From: Streptomyces sp. NBC_01276
Lineage (GTDB): Bacteria > Actinomycetota > Actinomycetes > Streptomycetales > Streptomycetaceae
Assembly (NCBI RefSeq): GCF_041435355.1
Contig: NZ_CP108443.1
Coordinates: 62,001 to 126,000, forward strand
DNA length: 64,000 bases
Reading direction: 5' to 3'
Position numbers and translations under genes: made by a program. Shown piece by piece: positions 32,801 to 40,692 of the stretch; the first letter of the stretch is position 1; every line of letters begins with the position of its first letter. The notes below the pieces were generated by a model, which saw only the letters and a program-made list of their open reading frames with translations, was not told the origin of the DNA and searched no databases.

Positions 32801-33633
32801 GCGGACGCCTCCGTCCGCGCGGCGTGGACGGACTCGCCGGTGAGCAGGCGGAAGCCGGCGTCGATGTGGTCGCGGGTGGCGAGGTCTGCGTAGCGGCGGT
32901 GCCATCGGCCCGAGGCGAGGTCGTCGCGCAGGCGGGTGACGCCCCGGTCGACGGCCTGCTCGTCGGTGAGGGCGAAGGCGGAGCAGGCGCGGCGCGTGGC
33001 GGGGTCGAGGTAGGCCTCGGGTCGGCGCCAGAAGGCGGTCATGAATCCGTCGGTGAAGTCGTGCCAGACGGGGAGTTCCGCCACGTCGCAGGGGCCGAGG
33101 AGCTTGGTGAGGCGTTCGAGGGAGGGCACGCGGGAGCACTCCGCCTCGGCGATCTCCGGGACGTAGTCGCGGGTGAACCAGAAGTTCCGCTGCACGTTCA
33201 TGTCGTAGGTGACGAGGGAGAAGCGGCGGGCGACGCGCTGGAGTTCGGCGATCCCGGCTTCCAGGTCCGTCCAGTGGTGGACGGTGAGGACGGCCATGAC
33301 GGCGTCGAAGCTCTGGTCGTCGAAGGGCAGCCGTTCGGCGCTCGCGACGACGCACGGCGCCGCGAGCGGGCCGCGCTGGGCCCGCATGCGCAGGGACGGT
33401 TCGACCGCGACGAGCGTGCGGCCCTCGGGCTCGTAGGCACCGGTTCCGGCGCCGAGGTTGAGCACCGTGCGGGCGTCGCCGAGCGAGGCCTCGATCTGCG
33501 CGGCCCAGCGGTGGTCGGGGCGGCGTACGGAGGAGTAGCCGACGCCGATCCGGTCGTAGACGGGGGCGTGGCCCGCGGGTGCGGCGGTGCCGGCGGACGT
33601 GGCCGGCGCGGTGGGGGGCAGGGTTCGGGACAT
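32797..33633 (-). CDS. SAM-dependent methyltransferase (class I)
   Basis: 278 residues, ATG at 33633; its stop overlaps the start of the decarboxylase gene. After a Pro/Ala-rich start, RIGVGYSSVRRPDHRWAAQI leads to motif I TVLNLGAGTGAYEPEG, motif II TLVAVEPSLRMRAQRG, then AERLPFDDQSFDAVMAVLTV (motif III) and HHWTDLEAGIAELQRVARRF. The C-terminal lid has YDMNVQRNFWFTRDYVPEIA and an all-helical end. It is related to small-molecule methyltransferases (UbiE/Methyltransf_11). It probably methylates the cluster intermediate on O, N or C; which cannot be told. It is separated from the oxygenase by only five bases. Confidence 0.85.
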   Translation of the reverse strand: MSRTLPPTAPATSAGTAAPAGHAPVYDRIGVGYSSVRRPDHRWAAQIEASLGDARTVLNLGAGTGAYEPEGRTLVAVEPSLRMRAQRGPLAAPCVVASAERLPFDDQSFDAVMAVLTVHHWTDLEAGIAELQRVARRFSLVTYDMNVQRNFWFTRDYVPEIAEAECSRVPSLERLTKLLGPCDVAELPVWHDFTDGFMTAFWRRPEAYLDPATRRACSAFALTDEQAVDRGVTRLRDDLASGRWHRRYADLATRDHIDAGFRLLTGESVHAARTEASA

Positions 33634-33638
33634 CGTGC

Positions 33639-34325
33639 TCAGACCTCCCTGCTCGCGCGGACCTCGGCCTCGTACTCCTCGCCGTAGCGCCGGTTGTCCC
33701 AGGTGTTCACCGCGACGAGCCACACGTCGCGGTGGCCGCCCTCGTCGGTGAGGTGCTCGATGTCGGTGACGTGGTGGAACATCAGGCGGTCGTCGAAGGC
33801 GATGGCCTGGCCGTCCTGGAGGGTGGTGCGGAAGAAGGGCTCGCCGCCGCCGAGGGGCATGAGCTGGGTCTCGCCGCCGGAGATGTTGTGGCGGCGGGTG
33901 ACGGCGACGATGCCGTACTGGTGGCCGTCCCGGTGCGGTCCCTCCGGTGCGGCGACGCCGTCGACCTCGGGGGTGGAGACGACGCGGCACTGGTGGATGT
34001 TCAGCTGCCAGGCGGTGTTCTTGTCGAGGCCCAGCGCTTCGGCGCCGGCCGCGATGAGCGGGGTGGGATCGGTGGTCAGCGGTTCCAGCGTGCGCATCTG
34101 GCCGCCGACGAGGTCGTTGTACTGGCGCGGCTGCGCGAAGTGACGGTGCGGCAGCAGTTCCAGCTTCCACTGGTCTTCGTGGACCAGGCGGAACTGGGAG
34201 AAGCGCCGGTACCTCTGCGTCGAGCCGGTGTACGGGTCGAGCGGCAGCTTCTCGAACTCGGCCAGGCTGTGCTCGTCCAGCGGCGGCGTGTCTATGACCG
34301 CGTAGCCCTTGTCGCCCAGACTCAT
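33639..34325 (-). CDS. 2OG-Fe(II) dioxygenase (amino-acid hydroxylase type), first gene of the six-gene cluster
   Basis: 228 residues, ATG at 34325; an in-frame GTG or ATG at 34337 is possible. It fits the PF10014 (2OG-Fe_Oxy_2) family that includes free L-isoleucine hydroxylases. Evidence: YRRFSQFRLVHEDQWKLELL, TAWQLNIHQCRVVSTPEVDG, the facial triad start GPHRDGHQYGIVAVTRRHNI (HxD), GGETQLMPLGGGEPFFRTTL, then MFHHVTDIEHLTDEGGHRDV (distal His, Arg for 2-oxoglutarate). A role in hydroxylating a free or ligated amino acid is likely. It leads the transcript; a promoter with a palindrome lies 62-104 bases upstream. Confidence 0.87.
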   Translation of the reverse strand: MSLGDKGYAVIDTPPLDEHSLAEFEKLPLDPYTGSTQRYRRFSQFRLVHEDQWKLELLPHRHFAQPRQYNDLVGGQMRTLEPLTTDPTPLIAAGAEALGLDKNTAWQLNIHQCRVVSTPEVDGVAAPEGPHRDGHQYGIVAVTRRHNISGGETQLMPLGGGEPFFRTTLQDGQAIAFDDRLMFHHVTDIEHLTDEGGHRDVWLVAVNTWDNRRYGEEYEAEVRASREV

Positions 34326-34386
34326 GTCAACCCCCAACGTCAGGAGCCCGGAAGTGTGTTCTCCGGGCTTCGAAGCAACGCTGTGC

Positions 34387-34416
34387 AGGCTAGGCAGGTG
34401 TACGACACACCGACAA
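34387..34416 (-). promoter_or_regulatory. Likely promoter of the six-gene cluster
   Basis: On the minus strand TTGTCG (34416-34411) and TAGCCT (34392-34387) are spaced by 18 bases, matching a vegetative sigma (HrdB-type) promoter. The -35 box overlaps the palindrome at 34414-34429. The transcript start would be near 34380, about 55 bases before the oxygenase ATG. Confidence 0.55.
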
Positions 34417-34429
34417 GATCATGATCTTG
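34414..34429. promoter_or_regulatory. 16-bp perfect palindrome, candidate operator
   Basis: CAAGATCATGATCTTG is completely self-complementary and overlaps the predicted -35 box of the cluster promoter. A repressor binding it would block transcription. No regulator gene is within the cluster, so the controlling protein is encoded elsewhere. Confidence 0.6.
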
Positions 34430-34798
34430 GCATGAACGCCGGTGGAACTAGACAACTTGTCGGGTGGACAAGCCGCATACCAAGCGGTATGGGAGGGTCG
34501 CGCGACAGCGGGCACCCGGACGTGGCCACGGGGCAGTCGTGGCCTGAATGATACCAGCCTTCATGGCTGAAATCCGACGACCATTCAGGTGTCCGGACAG
34601 CGCGGGGTGTTGCGGTTGGCCCGTACGGTGGCCTTCGGGTCGGTGAGGGACGCGGCGCGGGTGGGGAGGATGCCAACAGAAACCGAGCAGCCTTAACGGA
34701 CGACCACCTCCAGCACCAACCCGTACAGCCGCCCGGAGCAGTCAACAACCACCGCACACGAACGCGGTCACCCGCCGACAACCGGCCGCTGGGGCAGG

Positions 34799-36958
34799 TC
34801 AAGGTGACGCAGGAGCCGTGCAGGCGGTGAGGAGTGCCCTGGCGCGGTTCCGGAGGGCTTCGTCCTGGCGGATGATGCGATCTTCGACTCCCGAGCGGAT
34901 CACCCGGGCGTCGCCGTCGGCGAGATCGGCGAGTCGGCGCACGTGGTCGCTGGTCAATGCGTCGGGGCCGAGTGCTTCCAGGGCGTCGCAGGCGCTCGTC
35001 GGATCGGCGTCCGATTCGGCCGACCGCAAGGCGGCCTCAGCGAGCGAGGTGCGGTCCAGCGAGGCGGGTTCGGCTACGGCCGTGAGGGCCAGCACTGCGG
35101 CCGGCGCCTGTGCCGGATCGCCGAGGGCGGATTCCAGGCGAGCGACGAGCGGCCGTCCCGCGGGGCCGAGGAGGGCGGTCGCGCGGGCGGCCCGCACCAC
35201 CGACCACCGGGACCAGGGGTTCTGTTCGGCGCGCGCGAAGACCGAGTCCAGAACGGCGACCACCCGGTCCGCGTCCCCCGCGACACGCCACAAAGCCTCA
35301 GCGAGGGCCGTGTCCGTATCCAGCGCGGGCGTGGTGTCGGAGGTCGAGCCGTCGAGCACCTCGCGGAGGGCAGGCACGAGCGCCGCTGCCCGGGGACCGA
35401 GCGCAGCCGCCGTCGTGGTGGCCTCCCTGAGCTGGTTGGCGCCACGTCGGAGGTCCTGTTCGAGGCAGTGCAGGAGCGGCGCGATCTCGCCGTCGAGGTC
35501 GTACAGGGCCTTCGCCGCGGGGAGGACTCCCTGCTCGGCCGTCACCGCCCGCAACGAGGCGGCGGCCCGGTTGCGGTCCGTCGGGGTGCAATGGGCGGCG
35601 AGGGAAGCAATGGCTCGGGCGGCCTGGCCGGGAAAGTGTGGGAGCGCCGCGCACAGCTCGGGCAACGCCGGCGCTGCCGCGGCACCCCACCCCGCCAGCA
35701 GGTTCGTCAGCTGCGAGGGTTCGTTGCCGCTCAGGACCTCGGGCTGGGTGAGGCGGTGGCGGACCGCGTCGAGGAGTTCTCCGTCGTACGGGAAGGCGGA
35801 GTCCCCCGCGCTGCGGAACCCGGCGGCGGCGTCGAGGGCCCGGGGGCGCCGCCCGAGTCCGGCGGCCAGGAGCGGGGCCGACTGTGCGGGCGCGACGAGT
35901 ACGAGCGCGGCCAGGGCCCGGTCCGCATGGTCGTCGTCGTGGTGCGGGTTCCGTCGGGCGAGGGGGGCGAGGATCTCCGCGGCTGGTGCGGCGACGCTGC
36001 CCAACCGGCCCAGGAGGGACGACACGGCAAGCACCGACTCCTCGTCGACGGCCGCCGCTCGCAGGTTCCACACCAGTCGCCGCGGGGCGCTGCGAGAGAG
36101 CGTGCAGACGCGGTCGGCCGCCCAGAGGCCTTCGGCCCGCACCTCGGCCCGATCGTCGTGCAGGGCCGCGTCGATCAGTGCGAACGCCGCCTTGCGCTCC
36201 TTGCGGCGGTCCCGGCCCAGGAGTGCCTCGATGACGGCGGCCAGCGGCTCACCGCGTTCGAGGTCGAGATCGGAGCGCAGGGGGTCGGCCGGCAGAAGGG
36301 ACAGCATCGTCGTGTGCATGGGCTCCGTCCACGGAGCGCCGGCGTCAAGGGAGGCGAAGAGGGCGGCCATGCGCACCTCGGCGGGCTGGGACGGGTCCAG
36401 GACGGCGGCGGCTGCCGCCGCTCCGCCCTGCGGGTCGAGCCGGGTGATCCCGGCCAGGACCTCCGCGCGGGCGGCGGATTCGGGTTCCTGGTCCCAGCGG
36501 GCGCGGAGCGCGGGGAGCGCGGTCTCGGACTCGCGGGTGTGGGACACCACCCAGGCCGCGGTCCGGCGGACCTCCGGCTCCGCAGAGGCCAACAGGGGCA
36601 GCAGCAACGGGAGCTGGTCGGCGACGGCCGCCCGGACCGCGCCCGGTACCACGCGGTACTCGTCGTCGCTCTCGGCCATGCCGCCCAGCAACGCCAGGAC
36701 GTCCACCGTGCGGTGGCCGGCCGCCGCGATTTCGGCCAGGAACGGCACCGCCTCCGCGCTGGCGGCGTAGACCGTCCCCTGGTGCAGGAGGCTCCCGTAC
36801 AGCTCGGACAGGGCCTCCTCCGCCGCGTCCGCGTCGGTGCCGGTCAGAGCCCGCAGCAGAGGGGGAACGTCCTCCGCACTGCCGTAGGCGTGGGAGAGGG
36901 AAGACCATGGCCGGGCGTCCAGGCCGTCGAGCGCGCGTGCGAGATCCATGCGCAGCAT
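34799..36958 (-). CDS. HEAT-repeat protein
   Basis: 719 residues from an ATG at 36958 (an ATG at 36949, or the open frame to 37048, is possible). It is made of helical pairs of about 35-40 residues: ALDGLDARPWSSLSHAYGSA, VPPLLRALTGTDADAAEEAL, LPLLLPLLASAEPEVRRTAA, LPALRARWDQEPESAARAEV, RAEVRAEGLWAADRVCTLSR, then further repeats to ALRNRARALLTACTAPA. HEAT/armadillo-type superhelices bind other proteins. There is no catalytic motif or signal peptide, so it is cytoplasmic. It is alone on its transcript. Partner unknown. Confidence 0.75.
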   Translation of the reverse strand: MLRMDLARALDGLDARPWSSLSHAYGSAEDVPPLLRALTGTDADAAEEALSELYGSLLHQGTVYAASAEAVPFLAEIAAAGHRTVDVLALLGGMAESDDEYRVVPGAVRAAVADQLPLLLPLLASAEPEVRRTAAWVVSHTRESETALPALRARWDQEPESAARAEVLAGITRLDPQGGAAAAAAVLDPSQPAEVRMAALFASLDAGAPWTEPMHTTMLSLLPADPLRSDLDLERGEPLAAVIEALLGRDRRKERKAAFALIDAALHDDRAEVRAEGLWAADRVCTLSRSAPRRLVWNLRAAAVDEESVLAVSSLLGRLGSVAAPAAEILAPLARRNPHHDDDHADRALAALVLVAPAQSAPLLAAGLGRRPRALDAAAGFRSAGDSAFPYDGELLDAVRHRLTQPEVLSGNEPSQLTNLLAGWGAAAAPALPELCAALPHFPGQAARAIASLAAHCTPTDRNRAAASLRAVTAEQGVLPAAKALYDLDGEIAPLLHCLEQDLRRGANQLREATTTAAALGPRAAALVPALREVLDGSTSDTTPALDTDTALAEALWRVAGDADRVVAVLDSVFARAEQNPWSRWSVVRAARATALLGPAGRPLVARLESALGDPAQAPAAVLALTAVAEPASLDRTSLAEAALRSAESDADPTSACDALEALGPDALTSDHVRRLADLADGDARVIRSGVEDRIIRQDEALRNRARALLTACTAPASP

Positions 36959-37612
36959 CGTGCCAGCCGTCTCTGACAAGACCTGGCCACCCGGGCCACC
37001 GGGGCCAACCAGGTACTCAGCCCACGAGCCAGCGGAACCCGACGGCAAGGCGTACGTCCTCGGCTCCGTGGACCCATGGTTCCGTCCGCAGCGGTCAGGC
37101 CAACCCGGCCGGCAGGGGACGCGGGGCCGCCTCGCCCTCGAAGCCGCCTGGCCGTCCCGTGCGGAGCCCGTCGGCCGGGTGCAGCTGGAGGCGATGCTGC
37201 TCGCCGGGCGGGAACCCGTCGACGTCCGTGCCGCCCGCGTCGTCCTGCGCCGTGGGCCCGCCGGCCCGTACGGATTCGTCGTCCTGGCGACCGTCCCGTT
37301 CTACCTGTAGGGGCAACCGACCGTGTCCATGAAGCAGACATCGGGATCCCCCAGTCCTCGATCGGTGACTGGCTCCTCCTGCTCGCCGACCACCTCAAGC
37401 AGAGCATCGAGGACGGCGCGGGCCGCCGCCACCCGGTGGCCTGGCTCCACGAAACGCAGATCTTGGGGATGAGTCTCGGCCACCTGTCCGGATTTCAGGT
37501 GATACGCGTGGGGGACAGAAGATCACTCTTGGGAGGGATCCGGTCCGACCCGCTCGTCCAACACTGTGGAGGAGCAAGCGATTTCACCTGACGAAGAAAC
37601 GGCACCACGCGT
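36959..37612. other. Gap with possible gene relics
   Basis: About 650 bases without a supported gene. A plus-strand frame ending at 37310 (LEAMLLAGREPVDVRAARVV, PYGFVVLATVPFYL) and a minus-strand frame at 37301-37483 (DLRFVEPGHRVAAARAVLDA) both have natural-looking amino-acid use, but lack a convincing start or a family I can name. They may be remnants of genes cut by rearrangement. Confidence 0.35.
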
Positions 37613-39253
37613 ATGAAACGTCTCGCACCGCTGCTCGCCACCGCCGGACTCCTCGCCGCCGCTCTTCCCGGGCTGGCGGCGCCATCGGCTTCCGCCGCCC
37701 CGGTCCCCGCGTACCTGCGACAGACGCCGGCCTGGCACCGCTGCAGCCCCGATCGGCCGGCGGCGTACGAGTGCGCCACCCTCAAGGTGCCGCTCGACTA
37801 CCGGCGTCCCGAAGGGCGCACCCTGAACCTCGCCATATCCCGGATGAAGAGCGAGAACCCCGCCAAGCGGCGTGGCGTCCTCCTCCTCAACCCCGGCGGC
37901 CCCGGGACCCCGGGGCTCTCCCGGCCGATACGGACGAATGCCGAGATGCCCAAGGACGTCCGCGACCGCTACGACCTCGTCGGCTTCGACCCGCGCGGCC
38001 TCGGCGAGAGCAGCCCCATCGGCTGTGGTGATCTGAGCGAAGCGGAGGTGGGCGTCGGCGGGGCGTACCGGCCCGAGACCTTCGCCTCGGACGTGTCCTG
38101 GGCGCGCGGAATCGCCGACAAGTGCCGTGAGAAGTCGGGCGATGTGATTCCGTACATCACCACCCGCAACACGGCGCGCGACATGGACGTCATCCGCGCC
38201 GCACTCGGGGAGCGGACGGTCTCGTACCTGGGCTACTCCTACGGGACGTACCTCGGCGCGGTGTACTCCCAGATGTTCCCGGAGCGCACCGACCGGTTCG
38301 TCCTGGACAGCGGCGTGGACCCGGGGCGCGTCTGGCGCGGCATGATCCAGGCGTGGGGGACCGGAGCGGAGCCCGCCTTCGAGCGGTGGACGCGGTGGGC
38401 CGCGGAGCGCTCGGACACGTATGGGCTCGGCGCCACGCCCGAGGCGGTCTCGGCCACCTTCTGGGCGCTGGTGGCGCGGGCCGACCGGGACCCGATCATC
38501 CACTACGGGGAGAAGGTGACGGGTGACGACATCAGGGCCGACCCGTCGCTCTTCTTCGATCCCCACGGTGCCTCGGTCGTCGTCAAGTCCATCAAGGCAT
38601 CGGCCGACAAGGCGCCCCAGCCGCCGGGTGGCAACGCTGCGGGAGGCATGGCTCCGGGTGGCTCCGCTCCGGGCGCGAGCGGGAAGGGCGCCGACAGGAA
38701 GGGGCCCGGAACGCGGTCACCGCTCGGCGGCGTCCGGGCCGCCGGCCCGGACGCCGACGCGGGAGGGGCGTCGGAGGGTCCGGACGCCATTCCCGCCAGC
38801 AACGCCACCGCCGTGTACTGGGCCGTGGTGTGCGGGGACACGGACAGCTGGCCCCGCGATCCGGAGCAGTACGCGCGGGACGCGGCGCGGGACAAGGTGA
38901 AGCACCCGCTGTACGGGGACTTCGCCTCGAACATCAAACCGTGCGCCTTCTGGCAGCGGCCGCTGGAGCCCGCCACGCCCATGAAGACCCGGGCCGATGT
39001 CCTGACCGTGCAGAACGAGTGGGATCCGATGACTCCGCTCGGTACCGGCCAGGGGCTGCACCAGGCGCTCAAGGGGTCGCGGATGGTGCTGGCGCTGGGG
39101 GGTGAGGGGCATGGTGTGTATCTCTCCAACCCCACGGCCTGCGCCAACATACCCGTCAACGCGTACCTGTCGACGGGACGGCTGCCCGCGAAGGACGTGA
39201 CCTGCCACAACCCGCCGCCCACCCCGGATCCGGAGGGTGCCGGAGCCCGCTGA
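37613..39253 (+). CDS. Secreted tripeptidyl aminopeptidase (alpha/beta hydrolase with TAP C-terminal domain)
   Basis: 546 residues, ATG at 37613. A signal peptide (LLATAGLLAAALPGLAAPSA, cut before APVPAY) indicates export. The alpha/beta hydrolase core has GVLLLNPGGPGTPGLS (oxyanion), VGFDPRGLGESSPIGC, the nucleophile elbow VSYLGYSYGTYLGAVY, catalytic Asp in VQNEWDPMTPL and His in LGGEGHGVYL within the TAP-like C-terminal domain. A flexible Gly/Ser/Ala insertion (residues about 340-390) lies between core and cap. It removes tripeptides from protein N-termini in the Streptomyces SlpD/SlpE/Tap group. Four or more cysteines suggest disulfides. Confidence 0.88.
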   Translation: MKRLAPLLATAGLLAAALPGLAAPSASAAPVPAYLRQTPAWHRCSPDRPAAYECATLKVPLDYRRPEGRTLNLAISRMKSENPAKRRGVLLLNPGGPGTPGLSRPIRTNAEMPKDVRDRYDLVGFDPRGLGESSPIGCGDLSEAEVGVGGAYRPETFASDVSWARGIADKCREKSGDVIPYITTRNTARDMDVIRAALGERTVSYLGYSYGTYLGAVYSQMFPERTDRFVLDSGVDPGRVWRGMIQAWGTGAEPAFERWTRWAAERSDTYGLGATPEAVSATFWALVARADRDPIIHYGEKVTGDDIRADPSLFFDPHGASVVVKSIKASADKAPQPPGGNAAGGMAPGGSAPGASGKGADRKGPGTRSPLGGVRAAGPDADAGGASEGPDAIPASNATAVYWAVVCGDTDSWPRDPEQYARDAARDKVKHPLYGDFASNIKPCAFWQRPLEPATPMKTRADVLTVQNEWDPMTPLGTGQGLHQALKGSRMVLALGGEGHGVYLSNPTACANIPVNAYLSTGRLPAKDVTCHNPPPTPDPEGAGAR

Positions 39254-39503
39254 CGACAGGCCCGGCCGCCAGGCCCCGCTGCAGTCGGCTGGACCCGTTC
39301 GAACAGTCAGCCGCGACCCCCGGGCACGTGCGGCGGCGCGGCGCCAGGGGGCCGGCCAGGTCGGATGCGGGCGGCGTGGTCGGGCTTCGCCTTCGTTCAC
39401 AAGGGCTTGCACGGTCTCGACGATGGCGACCATGGTCAGTACCTGATGGAGCACATCACCAATTGCGGCGGCCCGGGCCGTGGCAGCTTCTAGGATCTGC
39501 GCC

Positions 39504-40241
39504 ATGGCAACACGACTCGTACAGATCAATATGAAGGCGCACGACGACACCGCGCTCGGCCGGTTCTGGGCGGAGGCACTCGGTTGGGGTGTCGACAGCG
39601 AGGGACCCGGCGTGACCAACCTCGAACCCGTGGGCTTCGCCTACCCCGACCCCGTGGCCGTCTGCATCGACATCATCTCCCGCCCGGAACCCAAAACGGG
39701 CAAGAACCGCGTGCACCTTGATCTGGCCACCACCTCGGCCGCCCATCAGGCGGCGTTGGTCGCGCGCTTGAAGGATCTCGGCGCGACGCTCGCCGACGTG
39801 GGGCAGGGCGACGTCCCCTGGACGGTCATGGCCGACCCGGAAGGCAACGAGTTCTGTGTCCTGGAGCCCCGCCCGATCTACCAGGACACCGGGCCGATCG
39901 CCGCGGTGGTGGTCGACTGCACCGACCCACGAGCGATGGCCCGCTTCTGGGACGAGGCCATGGACTGGACGCTGCACGGGGTCACCGACGACCAGGCGAC
40001 CATGCGCTCCGCCAAGGGCGTCGGGCCCTACCTGGAGTTCCTCCGCACTCCCGACACCAAGAGCGGGTGGAACCGCGTCCACCTCGACGTCTGCCCCTAC
40101 CCCGGTGACGACCTGGCCGCAGAGGAAGCCCGACTGCGCGCCCTGGGCGCCACCGACCCCGGCATCGACCAGTCCGCAATCTCCTGGACGGTTCTGGCCG
40201 ACCCGGAAGGCAACGAGTTCTGCCTCCTCACCCCTCGCTGA
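39504..40241 (+). CDS. Two-domain VOC (glyoxalase-like) protein
   Basis: 245 residues, ATG at 39504. It contains two VOC-type halves. The first has ATRLVQINMKAHDDTALGRF, WAEALGWG, GKNRVHLDLATTSAAHQAAL and VMADPEGNEFCVL. The second has AAVVVDCTDPRAMARFWDEA, GWNRVHLDVCPYPGDDLAAE and VLADPEGNEFCLL. The repeated NRVHLD and DPEGNEFC signatures mark the metal site (His and Glu) of this fold. Members are glyoxalases, dioxygenases or resistance proteins. Its specific substrate is unknown. It stands alone. Confidence 0.85.
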   Translation: MATRLVQINMKAHDDTALGRFWAEALGWGVDSEGPGVTNLEPVGFAYPDPVAVCIDIISRPEPKTGKNRVHLDLATTSAAHQAALVARLKDLGATLADVGQGDVPWTVMADPEGNEFCVLEPRPIYQDTGPIAAVVVDCTDPRAMARFWDEAMDWTLHGVTDDQATMRSAKGVGPYLEFLRTPDTKSGWNRVHLDVCPYPGDDLAAEEARLRALGATDPGIDQSAISWTVLADPEGNEFCLLTPR

Positions 40242-40497
40242 CCTGGAGCAACCACTCCGGCCGGGGTCGGGTCAGCCGCGAAGACCGCGTGGCGTCAGCC
40301 CGTGCCGCCGGAGATGGATGGGGATGGCGTGCCTGGTGAGCCAGCGCTCGTCCTCGGGGGCAGGAAGGACGCGAGCGGGCCGTAGCCGTCGGCGGTGCCC
40401 GCACGGCTACGGCGCCTACGGCGGCGCCACGCGCTGGCTCGTGTGCTGACGACCGTGCGGCAGCGGGTGGAGGACATGGCGGCCGAGGTGGTCCGGC

Positions 40498-40656
40498 CTC
40501 AAAGGCCAGCTGGACCTCGAACGCCACGGGGCCAGAACCCCTGCCGGGGTCCTGGCCCGCGTCGGTGAGCGCGGCCTGGCACTGGCCGCGGCGGTCTGGC
40601 ACAACCGGGCCAACGGCACACCCATCACACGGTCAGCGACCGCCTGCGGCCACTGA
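40498..40656 (+). pseudogene. IS982-family transposase C-terminal remnant
   Basis: The frame LKGQLDLERHGARTPAGVLA, RVGERGLALAAAVWHNRANG, TPITRSATACGH and TGA at 40654-40656 matches the last part of IS982-type transposases (the LKGQLDLERHGGRTPAG...A.AIWHNW motif). No upstream DDE region remains; the rest of the 40242-40692 gap shows nothing I can identify. Confidence 0.7.
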
Positions 40657-40692
40657 CCGACACATCGGACTCACGCGTCCAGGCCGAGGCGC

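Noticed and set aside
28780..33355. Very long open frames extending far upstream of each cluster gene start on the minus strand
   Set aside because: They are GC-rich shadow reading in other genes' coding sequence. The real starts are fixed by stop-start overlaps, family lengths and motif positions.
37118..37483. Two short frames on opposite strands downstream of the HEAT-repeat gene's start
   Set aside because: Possible relics, but neither has a supported start and they overlap; reported only as gap content.
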